64,000 nucleotides of DNA from Straminergon stramineum (taxonomy: Eukaryota; Streptophyta; Bryopsida; Hypnales; Calliergonaceae), in NCBI GenBank assembly GCA_963920665.1, contig OY987272.1:2547001-2611000 (forward strand). Direction: 5' to 3'. Below are positions 37,781 through 50,813 of this stretch, piece after piece. Within the stretch, counting starts at the first letter, position 1. Each line of letters opens with the position of its first letter. The notes beneath the pieces were generated by a model. The model did not search any database. It was not told the DNA's origin and worked only from the letters and a program-made list of their open reading frames with translations. The translations under genes were made by a program, and so were the position numbers.

Positions 37781-39805
37781 TTCAAACTTATAATTTTGAA
37801 GTGTAACACTACATGTATACATAGTGGATTTTCTACATTCTTTAGTTGCTTTATTTAATAATTTCACTTTGTAAATAGAAGTTTTGAAATTTTTTTATTC
37901 TAATTTTTAATTTGAGTTGAATTCTTAATTATAAATAAAAAAAGTTTTAATTTTGAACTATTCAGTATTCAATTCCAAGATTTGAACTATCCAATTTGAG
38001 TAATTTCAACCCTACAATATAAAAAGCATTCTTCTATCAAAAAACACTTAAAATTGCTATTTATGTTGCATTCATCCAAGAAAATAAAATGAATATTTTT
38101 TTAATAAAAGGCAACCCATAGGATCTTGTACTTCACTTGTCTTAGATTATGTGGTTAAAATTTCATGAAAATTCGACCATACAAATTGGAAGACATTAGC
38201 ATTCAAAGTTGGAAAGAATGTTTTTTTAGATGCTAGTGAGCGATTTAAAATGACTTTGACTACTATTTGTGGAAATTTTTTGTACCATAAAATTTAAATT
38301 TAAGAATTGTATGTTGAAGAATTGAGTTCAAAGTCTAGGAAAAAATTTCCTCAAAAACAAACTTCATTTTCAATTTTCAATTTAAAAATAAAATCTAGGT
38401 TTAACATGGAACAAAAATTTGAACCATTAATAGCTTTGAGATGGAATTGAAACATAGAATCAAAACAATTAGATTTCTCTAGCTTACTAATTTAGCCTTG
38501 CCAAAAAAATGAATTCATTTGTTAAAATTGCACTAAAAAATCATCCCTATAAGTTATTTTCTCACCAACTTACTTAGATTGCCCCAAATTTAAGTTCTTC
38601 AAAACTTTCTCATTACAAGTTCAAATAGAATGAATCAAACCTTGCCTCTGCATTGTTGCTGTGCTAGCAGTTGTTGCTTTTTGTGTGTTGCCCGAGAATT
38701 CTCATGTGGTGGCAAAGGATATTTTTTTTTAGGATTTCGATTCTTTATAGAAATTGTCCAAATCAACATAGTACTATGCTAAAAATTGACTGAATCAAGT
38801 TGTCCTAATCAACCTTTCTATCAACACAACTATGCGAAATCTATGTTGAAATCAACATGGACTTTTCTAGTAGTGACTCCAACCATGAACTCAACAAGTT
38901 GGAGATGATAGATTGGGAGTTAGAGTATTTTTTGTGAAAACCCACCAAGAAAGGGCTAGGGTTGTCATGTCTACCAAAGGCTAATTTGGGTTGTTCAAGA
39001 CAATAGATGAAATGTGAACATGCATCTTGTGGATGACTGCAACACTTCAGCTTGCTTGTGTATTGACCTTTATACTACCTTGCAATAAAGCTACTTTTTT
39101 AAATTTATTAAGATAAATTTAATATGATTGCAAGGTTTTTGTCAAACTTTGTAATTGCTAGGGTGGGGTTTTCTAACCACAATTTGCAATGGCTAAAAAC
39201 TCCGACCTTGCAAGTTGCAATACCTCTAATTGCCCCACATGTGGTAGTCTATGGCTCACTAAGGCATTGTAGCCATAAGGTAAGCAAATCTATTTTCAAC
39301 ACTATAAGGAATTTGCCTTTATATATATGATATCAAGAATCATAATTGACCAATTTGTGTTGATTAGCCTTTTGGTGATAAACCCACTAGAAAAGGATTT
39401 ATCTTAATTTAAAAAAAAAATTCTATGAGTATTTGATGTAGAAGTAAAGTAAGTACCTATTAGTGTCCCTAAGCATGTACTAAAATCTTTAAAAAGTAAG
39501 AATCCAAGGTATGAAAATCCATCAATATCTCAAAAGGTGAGTGTACTTCATCAAAGTTGGATTCTAAACAAGTTGATTTGGGGTCAAAAAGTAAGACTCA
39601 CTAATAGTGAGGTCTACTTTAACATTGTGTATTGAGTTGTGCAACTCCCCTCTCTAAAAAGTTATCATGGCCTTCCTTGAATATTTGTAGTTGGTTGAAG
39701 CAAGAATTTAAGTTAACATGATTTAGGTCATTGTAGGGCACCTTTCCAAGGCTAGGATGAACCACCTTCCTCGCTTGACCTCTTGAAGTCCTTGACTTTT
39801 TTTCC
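37781..39805. other. Intergenic, nothing supported
   Basis: AT-rich DNA. 38230-38640 has stretches loosely like the right halves of the TTAA elements, but no ends could be placed. No gene found. Confidence 0.5.
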
Positions 39806-40468
39806 AAGGGTGCATGTTAAAAAAAAGACCCCCTATTTTGTGCTTGATTAATATATTTTCTATACCATTCCTAGCTCATTCAAGGTCTCTAATTGCAAAT
39901 CTGAATTCAAAATTTCAAAATTTTATCATGTGTGGCAAATAAAAAGGTCTTGTGTCTTCTCCAAAGGATAAAAACGGGGACGAGCGAAGAGGTTGGCTTA
40001 TAGCTAGGGAGGCTTGACCCCCTCATTGCTCCAACCAAGGGTACATGTAAAGATTACCCCCTATTTTGTGTTGTGTAAATTTTGTATTCTTTCACCCCTC
40101 GCAATTGATTGGGGGCCTCTGATTGCAAATATGAACTCAAAATTTGCAAATTTTGTCATTTGTGACAAATAAAAAAATTCCATTGTTTTCTCTAGGAATA
40201 AAAACACAGGACAATAAGGGGGTCAATGCTCTTGGCCAGGGAAGATTGACCCCCTTATTGCCCCATCCAAAGGTAAATGTAAAAATTGCCCCCTATTTAG
40301 TGCCACTTAAATTTTGTATTTCATCTCCTACTCCAACTAATTTGGGCCCTCTAATTTGGGCCCTCTGATTGCAAATGTGAACTCAGAATTTGCAAATTTT
40401 ATCACGAGTGAAAAATAAAAAATTTCATTGTTTTCTCCAAGGGTAAAATACAGGACAATAAGGGGGGT
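39806..40468. repeat. Three tandem copies of a TIR element, about 230 bp each
   Basis: The word CCCCCTATTTTGTG (CCCCCTATTTAGTG in the third) occurs near 39828, 40057 and 40291. Each unit also has a TTTGCAAATTTT-type block, an AAATAAAAAA block, a TTTTCTCC block and ends in ACAATAAGGGGG/CCCCCTTATTGCCCC. Unit ends are inverted repeats shared between neighbours. The isolated inverse copy at 13706-13942 shows the unit is also dispersed. The array ends about 450 bp before the processing-peptidase ATG. Confidence 0.7.
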
Positions 40469-40479
40469 TCAATGCCGAG

Positions 40480-40916
40480 TCAGCAGAGGATGCAAAAGGG
40501 ACCCTGCCTCCGAATGGTAAGCAAATGCGGCACGACCATTTTTCCCTTCTAGTGAAAATCGTTGAAGGGCGGTCTCCGTAGACAGGGGAGGGTTTCCTCC
40601 AACGAGAGCCATCCACGTGGACGTGGCGGGCGAACAGCAAGCCAGCACCTTATCCCCTGCTCCAAGCACCCTTTCCCCAGGTGCTATCCCGCCCCCCCGG
40701 CCAGCCCTCGACCGCTTGGGAAATCCCGCAACAATCCCGCTTCGCAAATCCTCGCAATAAAGGCTTCGCAAACTCCAGCAGCCAGGGCGCCTCGCATGGC
40801 GTCGACGTGACCGACCACGACCGTTTTTCTCCCGTCCAATTTGGTGCAGAAACGAACCGTTTAGGTTTAGAAACAGGCGAGTGCAGGGGACAGAGGTTTG
40901 GGACGAGGAGGAGGAG
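40480..40916 (+). promoter_or_regulatory. GC-rich promoter/leader of the processing peptidase gene
   Basis: Composition changes abruptly from the AT-rich repeat array to a GC-rich segment that continues into exon 1. Open frames on both strands here are a product of base composition. No TATA box was assigned. Confidence 0.45.
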
Positions 40917-43900
40917 ATGGCGGCCATGCTGGTGACGCCTGCTGCGGGGCTGGTGCAGGTGCAGCAGAATGGCCGGCGCGCTCCGGGAGTGTCCGCTACC
41001 AGTTTGATTTTGGCACCGGGCGGGACTCGCACGCGGAGCAATGCGGTGCGAGGGGATTCTGTGTGCCGAATTGCCGCTCCGAAGATTAGGTTTGTGGCCG
41101 AAGCACGCTGGGATTTATGTTTTGGGGAAGGAATTGGCGATTGGTTGGTTGGTTGACCTAAATTTTGGAGATTCGAAGGATTTGTAGGGGATTTCGTCGG
41201 GTTCAGCTCGACCTGTTTGTCAATTCTTTGGTGAATTTGGCAGTTTGTAATTTTGACTGACGAATTCTCTTCACTTTTGTCGAATCAGTTCGGTTAGAAT
41301 GTAGAATTGGGTTCCTACTGGCAGTTGCAGTATACCCAGGCACTACTGGATGTCTTGTGTTCCAGATGTTTATAGTAGGAACAACTTGCAGTGGAGGTTC
41401 CCGATTCTACATCTGTCGCAATAAGTTCTGCTGAATTGGAGCCATTTTATTTTTATTTCTTTTTGGTGGTTGCTATGTGGGACAACCGAAATCGCCATTT
41501 TTGCTGATGAGCGTATTAGGCGTATTATTAGACTGTGCTAGGTTTTGAGACGTGATGCAAAAGATACGAAGGTTCAAAGCTTTGTTAGGAGATGTTCTTT
41601 AAATTTCTTCTTGGACTTGAGTTCCATATTTTGTAAGTGAGGGGATGTACACCAGCTGAACAACTGATCAAGTTGCGCTTTTGCAGTTTTAAGAAGTCCT
41701 TGGATTGGAGTGCTTTTCATTTGACAATTGCAGAGTCTTGGAGAGCTGAAGTTACCACGGTTTGAAGAATTTCTCAATTTGATACAGTCTCTGAGTTTTT
41801 CCTTGGTGGTACTCCAGATGGTTGCAAGGTGGGGATGGGAATATCGAGCTGAAGGGCCTTGATAGAAGGCTAGCAGTGCACAAACGCCATAGCACTCTAT
41901 CGGCTTCGAAGGACGTGGAATGTGTGACTTGTAGCAATAAGTTAAGGCGAAGGACAAGCTTGAATTGGTTAGCTCCAAGTCCTCGCAATTTGCCAAGTCA
42001 CGATGGAATGCAGAAGGGTTTTTCAAAGAGAGCTCTTTTCGTAAGTCGCCCATCTTCTGCACTCACTCTCTACTCATTTGGACTTTTCATCGTGCTTGAA
42101 GGAGTGGAGATGCTGCACTTTCTGGAGAATTTCAGATATTTGCATTTGATTTGATTTTCTAGCAATTACGGCAATTGCGCAGTCCTATAGTTGTACGATA
42201 CAATGCTGAGGTATAGCGTGTGGCAGCTGACACAAGCCACGGCTGGGCCGAACGAGCCCCATGCCTCAAATTTGACATGGATGCCGGAGGAAGGGGTCCT
42301 GGAGATTGAAGATCAATCACAGGGTTTAGAAGATGCTTTAGGAAAGGAACTAGACGCTGCCGACTTTTTAACGTCCAAGCTACCAACGCATCCCAAATTG
42401 CACCATGGTCGATTGACGAATGGATTGCAATATGTCATTCTACCGAACAAGGTGCCTCCAAATAGGTACTACTCAACTGTTGCTAGTTACGTCTTGTTCT
42501 CTGCTTAGCGAATTTGAACATCTGGTTGGGGAGCAAAATGAAGGCAGTTTTTTAATGTACACTTTAGATAATGTTGTAAGGGTTTGAGTGGTATTCGATT
42601 TCAAGATTGTTGGTTGTAGCGTTGCACTCTTTTTCAGTTGTAGGCTACGGCTTCATTATGATTGTCTGTTACCAGAGCTTTTGAATGTCATAGGAAGACC
42701 TATTTACGCAACTGTGACGTCTCGTCCATCCATATCTCTTTCAGTGGCCATTTGAGGCCATGTTTATCGAATGCTTACGGAATGGTGTGTTCCTGTCGTT
42801 GAGAAGTGTTTGCAGCAAATTTTATGTTAGTATTTTCGTTCTTGCAATGTCGTCTCAACGTTGTGGTTGACAATTGAGTGCCGTTGGCAGATTTGAGGCC
42901 CACATGGAGATGCATGTCGGTTCAGTTGATGAATTAGATAATGAACAGGGTATTGCTCACATGATCGAGCATGTGGCTTTCTTGGGGAGTAAGAAGCGTG
43001 AAAAGCTTCTGGGGACGGGCGCTCGGTCCAATGCATACACAGATTTCCATCACACTGTCTTTCATGTTCACTCGCCAGTCACTGCTCAAGGCTCGCAGGA
43101 GCCCTTGCTCCCTCTTGTGCTGGAAGCACTCCACGAGGTATACCTCCTGACTGCAGTGATGGGGCATGGCATGATTGGGGCCTATTGGAATTGAACCTGA
43201 GAAAAGTGCTATCTTACTTTCCTTATACAATCCCCGTGAGAGTTTCTTCTACTATTCTATTACAAAACGCGTGTATATGAATCGGGGCTTCTGTGACCAT
43301 CGCAGTAAGCTAATTTTTTATGGTGTGGGTTTCCGAAGTTTTTGGATAGCGTTCATGTTCTTTGGTAACAAAGTTCTTAGAATCTTGTTTTTGAAGCTTG
43401 TACAAGAGGGTGTTTGACCGGCAGCCTATTTTCTGAGTGATAAGCAGATTGCGTTTAAGCCTAAATTCTTGGCATCTCGGGTGGAGAAGGAGAGAAGAGC
43501 GGTGCTGTCTGAGCTACAGATGATGAATACCATTGAATACAGGGTTGATTGTCAGGTGTTACTTCTCTTACATTTTCGCTTTTGAGATCTATTTATGTTC
43601 CTTTTTTTTTCTGCAAGCATAATGAGCAGAAGAGTTTTTGTACATATTTAAGCATGGTTCAGTATACCTGACCAATTGCTCTCTTATCTGATCGCTATGA
43701 ATTGTTAATGATCGACTGCAGCTTCTTCAGCATTTGCATTCAGAAAACATGTTAGGGTATCGCTTTCCTATAGGCTTGGAGGAGCAAATAAAGAAGTGGG
43801 ACCCTGAAACAATTAAGGCTTTTCATGAACGTTGGTACTTCCCAGCGAATGCCACTCTCTTCATAGTTGGTGATATTCGCAGTGTTAGTCGGACCATCGA

Positions 43901-46900
43901 GATGATTGAGGTATGCTGGATTCTCCTTTCCTTTCCATGTCATCAGCTTTCGTGTGACCTTTTCCACTTCATGTAAGCGTTTCTAGGAGTTTCTAGATAT
44001 TTATTAATGCATAAACCGTCGGGGGTGCTTCTTCATTGGTGAATCTTACGAGGTGATTTTGTCGGGTAGGCACAATTTGCTTCGACACCGGCAGGGGTGA
44101 TCACATCGACTCAGACTTCCTTAGAGAACATTAACCCAACCGCCATGACAGTTGCCACTGTGAAGGAACGGCATCCTGTCCGACCCCCAGTACAGCACGC
44201 ATGGTCCTTGCCAGGTGCTGAAAACCAGTTGAAAAACCCTGTTATATTCCAACATGAGCTCCTTCAGAACTTCTCCATCAGTTTATTCTGCAAGGTGATA
44301 GTTGTTTTACTCTGGAAACTTCTTCAGTCATTTTTATGATCTGAATTATTGCCATCGACTCCTTTGTTGGCATCCATGTTGAAATTCATTTCATCGGATC
44401 ATGGTACTGAATGCATGAGTTTTCTCTTCGTTGCTAATACCTCTCCTCAGTCTTGGAGACTCTTATCTCATGTCAATTTGTTTTGTCTTGATGCGCAGAC
44501 TCCTGTACAAAAAGTGCAGACATTTTCTGATTTGAGAGATGTCCTGATGAGACGCATCGTTCTATCGACACTTCAGTTTCGCATCAATACCCGTTACAAG
44601 GTATTTATTACTTGATGTGTTATAGATGTTCGAGGTCTACTTGTTCATACAGATATTTTATGCGATGGTTTCGCCTATAGAGTTCTCTTGCAGTAGCCTG
44701 AGCATGTACTTTTGTGAAATTGAACTTGTTCATGTTTGAACTGAGGTTTTCTTTTGTATTTAGTGAACCTTTCTTTAGTGATATTTGCAATTATGTTTTG
44801 CAGAGTGCCAATCCACCATTCAATGGAATTGAACTTGACCACAGTGACTCGGGTCGAGAAGCATGCACCGTTACTACTCTTACCATAACTGCAGAACCCA
44901 ATCATTGGGAAGGTGCAGTCAAAGTTGGCGTCCAAGAGGTTAGCTCCACCAATGCATTGTATTCACCTATTTCTTAGATTTTGAAATGATGAAAGCCAGA
45001 GTGAGAGAAATCTGTAAAATGCTGTTCATTTCAAAGAACATCAGGTGTATGGAATGGGGCATGCCACTAAAGATGCTCATTTTCTTCATTTGGCGTATAG
45101 GTTGCTTGCTGTGTCATATAAGGAGCTCCTTGGCTGTTGCAGGTTAGGAGGTTACACAAATTTGGAGTGACAAGAGGAGAGCTTCATCGCTATCTGAATG
45201 CTTTGCTAAAGGACAGCGAGCATCTTGCCGCCATGATAGATAACGTGCCATCCGTTGATAATCTGGACTTCATTATGGAAAGTGATGCGCTGGGTCACAC
45301 TGTCATGGACCAACAGCAAGGTCATGAAAGCCTGATGGGTGTTGCCAGCACAGTCACTCTGGAAGATGTAAGCTTGTTCTTGCATCTTGCATTTGTACCG
45401 AAGGTTTCTGGGTTCTGGACTCTTAAGTCCATAACACAATTTTTCTGTTTCTATATTATCTTTGTACTCATAATTTACTGTTGTGAATGCAGTGAATGTG
45501 AGGTCCTTGTTCTAAATGATTCATGCCCTTATTTCACTAGGTAGCTTACACTGAGTGGTTTGTTGCTTGGGATTGAGCAGGTAAATGCAGCTGGAGCGAA
45601 AATGTTGGAGTATGTGGCTAATTTTGGTCAACCAAGTGCCCCTGTGCCAGCTGCTATAGTTGCGTGTGTACCAAAATTTCTTCACGTCGAAGGAGTGGGG
45701 GACAAGGACTTCGACATCACCCCTGAGGCTATTCTTGGTGCTATATCTGATGGTCTGAATGAGCCTTTGGTCTCTGAGCCCGAGGCAAGTTTGGCTTGAT
45801 TTACGGATGTCCCCGATCACGTTGTCTGAAATTCTGAGTTCATCTGAAGATATGGCACTAGAAGTCTTGAGTTATGTAGTGTGATCTACTTATATTTTCA
45901 CTCAAGTCACTTTTCTATAAGTTACTGAAGTCGACAAGACAGGATGCTCTGTTCTATACCATCAATCTAACAAAGCTGAAGGAAAATTTGAAGATGCTGC
46001 CCTACATTTTAGTGATAATGCCGAGACTCTCCGTAATGGTACAATTTGTATTTAGTCCTAGTTGCTGACGTATACCGATGTTTTTTAATGATATGCTGCA
46101 CAAGCCTGATTGGAAAATTCTGACTTTAAGATTGTGCTTCATGTAATCACGTGCAGCTTGATGTTCCAACAGAGCTTCTGAGCTCAGTCCAACTGGCTGC
46201 TCTGCATATGAACAGGCAGCCTCGGTTTGTCCCGGTAACTGATACTGAGAGTTCAATAAAGCTCATGGATGATTCCACTGGTGTCATTCAGCGTCGATTA
46301 TCAAATGGCATTCGTGTTAACTATAAGGTGCATTGTCTCCACTGGATTTTCCTTCATGTCCTTGATATTGCATACTATTTAATGTCGCCGATATTGTCAA
46401 CAGATATGTTTCGCATTAACTATTACTTTTTTCTCAGATGCGGTTTGCTGCTCTTTTTCTGTTGCAACGATTGTGTTGGCTATCTGAGTAACTTGCTATG
46501 GTAACCTGCCCAAAGATGGCATCTTTTGGTTTGGATTCTTTTTAATAAGATGGCCATCACTAGTTGAGTTGTACATGTGTTGACAGCATTTGTAATGGTT
46601 GTCTTGCAGATGACTCAAAATGAAGCTAGGGGAGGGGTCTTGAGGCTAGTTGTAGCAGGTGGAAGAGCCCAGGAGAAACCTGGTGCCAGTGGGGCTGTAG
46701 CTGTGGGTGTGCGGACTCTTAGTGAGGGAGGTGCCGTTGGTGGTTTTTCTAGGGAACAGGTAGATTTCTTTACCATTCTGTCTGGAACTTGAAACTTGTA
46801 AGCGGCCTATGTTGTACGTATATCTTTCTGCTGATGCTGCTACCAATGCACACTTGTGTTGCTCGTGATTTGGATTTTTTTACATCTGTCGAGTGTGAAG

Positions 46901-49900
46901 AGAGTGTACGTTTTGAATCGAGAACAGCTTCTCTTGAATCTGGACTATTTTCTAATTTGTGTTTATTCCCTTGGGGACTGAACAGGTGGAACTTTTTTGT
47001 GTGGGAAACTTGATCAATTGCGTGCTGGAAGCAGACGAAGAGTTTCTGTGCATGGATTTCCATTTTACACTTCGTGATGGTGGCATGCGTGCCACTTTTC
47101 AACTTCTTCACATGGTTCTTGAGGTATTGATATCCTCGTCTCATCTAGGGGTTTAATGGGTTCATGTTTCATGGTTTTTAAACAACGCTTTGTATGGTTG
47201 TTGATGCTAGATCTCGTGGTTTTGTGTTCTGAAGGACTTCTGGTTATCCTAAACAAAAGACAAATCCTTGACTGGAATGCCTACGCTTTGATTTCTCCAG
47301 TGCTTTCCCTTGATCAGCCTATCAATTCACGATCTTCGTGGTTTCTATTATATGACTAACACGTTTTCTTTCTTGCAGCATAATATATGGCTGGACGATG
47401 CCTTGGATAGGGCTAAGCAACTCTACCTCTCACATTATCGTGCAATGCCGAAAAGCTTGGAGCGAGCAACTGCTCATCGGTTGATGCGTGCCATGTTCAA
47501 CAGTGAAGAACGCTTTATTGAACCTTCACCTGAAGCCATTGAGAACCTGACGTTACCTATTGTGCGGGAAGCTGTGATGAAGCAGTTGGTTCCATCAAAC
47601 ATGGAGGTAAGGAAGTAGTCGGAATCTATTATGTACTTCGCAACATTTCTAGTTTCTCCACAGTCCTTTGAATCTGGTCATGTAGAAAATGGTTCTCTAT
47701 ACCCATGTGTGATTGGTCTAGAATACTGCTCTTCTGAAATTCGCTTACATTTGTTCGGTCTAAATGTGTCAGTTTAGCGCCACCCCGGGTTGGTCTACGG
47801 CTTTGTGAATTGTGGTAGCAGTATGGGCATAGAGAATTATTTATTCAAACATCATTACTATTTATTCTTGTGCGGACCATTATGGACCAATTGCGATTTT
47901 CTTGAAGTGATCGATACGACCCTATGTTCAGCTCTTGTTAACCTGTTCGCCTTTTGGATGTTTCCAGGTATGTGTTGTAGGGGATTTCACAGAAAGCGAA
48001 GTGGAATCATGCTTACTGGATTATCTTGGTACTGTCACCCCACCAAGCAGTGACGAGCAGCTGCGGGGTATTGGGGAGGAGAAGCCCGTAGTGATCAACG
48101 CTAATTCCACTCCGGAATTGCGAACGCAGCAGGTAGGGTTGCAGTCGGAACTCATGATCGATCCAATAAATATGCGTAGCTTTCATATATGACGTGCTTT
48201 TTTTATCTCGCTTTTTTATTTTCTTAAATGGACATTCTAAGCCTGTGGAGTGAAATTTTGCAGGTGTTCTTACGGGATACAGACGAGAGAGCATGTGCAT
48301 ACATAGCTGGCGCTGCCCCTAATAGATGGGGATTTACTTCTGATGGGCGAGATCTGAACACCTTAATCGAGCCTGTTCCTCCATCCTTATCAGGTCTGTC
48401 TGTTTGAGCTTAGAACCATTGGTCGCTGTTGTTCGATCTTTCATTTTTGATTAGTCGGAGAGCATGGCGAGTAAGCAGCCACTCGCCAGCGTCTCTACCC
48501 CAAGTAGAAACGTATAATTTTCATATGTCTGTTCCCATTTTTTCCCAGCGCAATCCTATGTATAATCCTCATTTTTTAATATTTTAAATAACCCTAATGA
48601 ACAATCCTAGAATGCCACTATTTCTGTATCCACGTGTTCCAATTCTACGAGACATAAGAACTTCGTTCTTTGGACTGTGAGCCCCCAACATGTTACTGTT
48701 GATTTTATCAACTTCTCGTTTTCATTGGGCACCAGGAACTTTCTAAATGTTTGAAACATTGCGTAGTCTCGCCCCTTGAGGTAGAGAGAAGAAAATTTAT
48801 CTGGGAGTGAGGAGGTTCGTTGTTATAAATGGCTAATCGTTTTTCATGCTCCATGTCTTCAGTCATGATTCTGAAAGATGTCTGCCAATTTTTTGGGTTG
48901 TTTTCAGAGGAGCAAGCTAGAGCATTGGCCCCACCTGGTGTAGAAGTAATCAAGGATAACAGTGAAATTCTCTGTTGGAAGAGGCATCGTCATCCCTTAT
49001 ATGCGTCAGTAGCATTGACTTTGTTGGCAGAGATTATTAATGCTCGGTGGGTTTCCAAATTCGTCGAGTTTTCGTACGGAACACCTATTGTTTATGGGTG
49101 TTTATATATTGTCAGCACTGTGTGAATTTAGAATTTCAACTTCAATTTTTGTAGGTTGAGATGATTTTCCATTTCTTGTTCCTTGTCTATTCAAGTTGTA
49201 TTTATGTTGAGTTTTTTGAATGTGAATCATGGTTTGATTGTGGAGCTTATCGGCCTTGCTGCAGGTTATTTACAACAGTTAGGGATGCGCTAGGCTTGAC
49301 ATATGATGTCTCATTTGAGTTGAGCCTCTTCGACCGGCTGAAAGCTGGTTGGTTTGTCATATCTGTGACGTCCACCCCTGCTAAGGTGAGATGTCCCTTC
49401 TTTTGGCATTGAGCTTTGGGTTATGTGATGTTTTAGCATGATGAGCCTAAAGTTAGCCTAATATTCAGAGTAACCGGGGAAACGAGGTAATTCTCCAGTA
49501 ACTCAGTCTGATACTCCCTATCCGTCCAACCCGTCATAATTGTTATGTTAATTTTTGGGGGCTGAGTTTGCTCTGTATGTCTGCTGTTTTGATGAGCCCC
49601 TTGTTTTGATACGTTTAAGCATCACTTTTTGCAGATAAAATATGCTGTCGATGCATCTCTGAATGTGCTTCGCAGTATCCAAGGCAGCAGAATCAATCAG
49701 AGAGAGCTTGATCGGGTACGCCCCTCTTATATCAATGTGCTATTTCTCGCCGGTTTAAATGGAGCCGTAGTTTTATTTCCGCATTAGTCTGTCTCCAATT
49801 TTGTGATTGTCATTTAAAAAATTTAGGTCGACAGTTTTAGTTCGATAATGAAGAGTCGGGCATTTAAACTTGAAACTTTGTGTGAGCATTTCAGGCAAAG

Positions 49901-50813
49901 AGGACACTTTTGATGCGGCACGAGTCTGATTCAAAGGACAACACATATTGGTTAGGATTGCTCACGCATCTTCAGGCGCCGTCTGTGAGTAGGAAGGTAA
50001 CGTCCGTTCACCTCCGATCTTGTCAAAACTCTACTTTGGTCATGGAGTAATATGATTTCAGATTGAGTTGTTGTCAATCGTTTTTTATTTGGGTCTCTCC
50101 TGTGTACCTTTATATAAAACTTTACAACACAGAGATTTCCTCCTTAAGGCCTCCTGTGATGCCTTACCCACCCCCTGACCATTATGTATGGCTGGTCTCT
50201 CCGCAATTTGCAGGATGTGGGATGCTTACGGGACTTGCCATACTTGTATGAGGTAGCAACGGCAGATGATGTCTATAATGCGTACAATTACCTTAGTCTA
50301 GACGACGCGTCCCTGTTTACATGCATGGGAATTGCGGGCGTGGAAGTGTCCAAGGAAGCTGTGACAGAAGAGATCATCGGTATGTGTTGAGTTTGGTTTT
50401 TCATGTGTGAGAATCTAGTATTTATATCGACATTGGAGATGCTGCTCTATGGATGCTCAAATAGAAAAATGAAAACTGTAGGTGCTCTAGTTCCTGGAAG
50501 CTCAAAATTTTTAATCAGAAGACAAAATGTTGTCACTAGGATAGAACTAATTTCTGAAGGAAAATTTAGTGTTATTGGGCTTTCTAGAAGATAAGTTGAT
50601 AAATAATAAATGAACAAGATTGATGTTTGTACAAAACATCGTACAACTCATGGCCTTCTATTTTCTCTGAATGAACTAAAAATTGTAACTATAATAACAA
50701 TTACTATGGCTTACACTAAATTGTTGTGCCATGTATGCGCAGATGTGCCTGTTGCGAACATGCCTCTGACTCACGGCCGTGGAATGTCGACAATGACGCG
50801 ACCAACAACTTAA
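40917..50813 (+). CDS. SPP: Chloroplast stromal processing peptidase (M16B metalloprotease), 23 exons
   Basis: Zinc endopeptidase of the plastid stroma that removes transit peptides from imported precursors. Exons: 40917-41089, 41818-42040, 42227-42465, 42891-43137, 43448-43555, 43722-43910, 44070-44294, 44499-44600, 44804-44938, 45143-45367, 45581-45784, 46157-46327, 46610-46759, 46986-47123, 47379-47606, 47968-48132, 48264-48393, 48908-49046, 49265-49385, 49635-49715, 49895-49996, 50214-50379, 50743-50813. They join to about 1,243 codons plus TAA, close to the 1,265 of the Arabidopsis protein. The variable Ser/Arg-rich N-terminus fits a transit peptide. The inverted zinc motif HMIEH is at residues 235-239, with third ligand E316 in VLSE; ARSNAYTDFHHTVFH follows. 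Later M16 repeats include TLSEGG and TVRDALGLTYDVSFEL, and it ends MSTMTRPTT. Exon 3 may instead start at 42191 (12 more codons). Intron 11 has a GC donor. Exon 7 encodes a shorter linker than in Arabidopsis. Confidence 0.94.
41299..41412 (+). other. Imperfect hairpin in SPP intron 1
   Basis: The left arm 41299-41330 (ATGTAGAATTGGG, then CCTACTGGCAGTTG) pairs with the right arm 41381-41412 (its complement reads ATGTAGAATCGGG, then CCTCCACTGCAAGTTG) with a few mismatches and bulges, around a 50-base loop. Arm length and loop size are within the range of plant miRNA precursors, but a decayed small TIR element gives the same picture. Confidence 0.5.
42958..42972 (+). other. Zinc-binding HXXEH codons of SPP
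   Basis: The codons encode His-Met-Ile-Glu-His, the inverted zinc motif of M16 proteases (two His ligands, Glu as catalytic base). The third ligand is encoded in exon 5 as E316, 76 residues after the second His, matching M16B spacing. The N-terminal catalytic domain therefore looks intact. Confidence 0.9.
45785..46156 (+). other. GC-AG intron 11 of SPP
   Basis: The codon GAG at 45782-45784 is followed by GCAAGT, a strong GC-type donor (the rest of the donor fits U1), and the intron ends in GTGCAG. Joining here links EPE to LDVPTEL, as expected for this protein, whereas reading on hits a stop after ASLA. No GT donor in the neighbourhood keeps the frame. Confidence 0.85.

Noticed and set aside
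42163..42226. Exon 3 of SPP starting at the strong acceptor TTTTCTAG before 42163
   Set aside because: That frame meets a stop before the GPNEPHA segment; only starts at 42191 or 42227 keep the frame.
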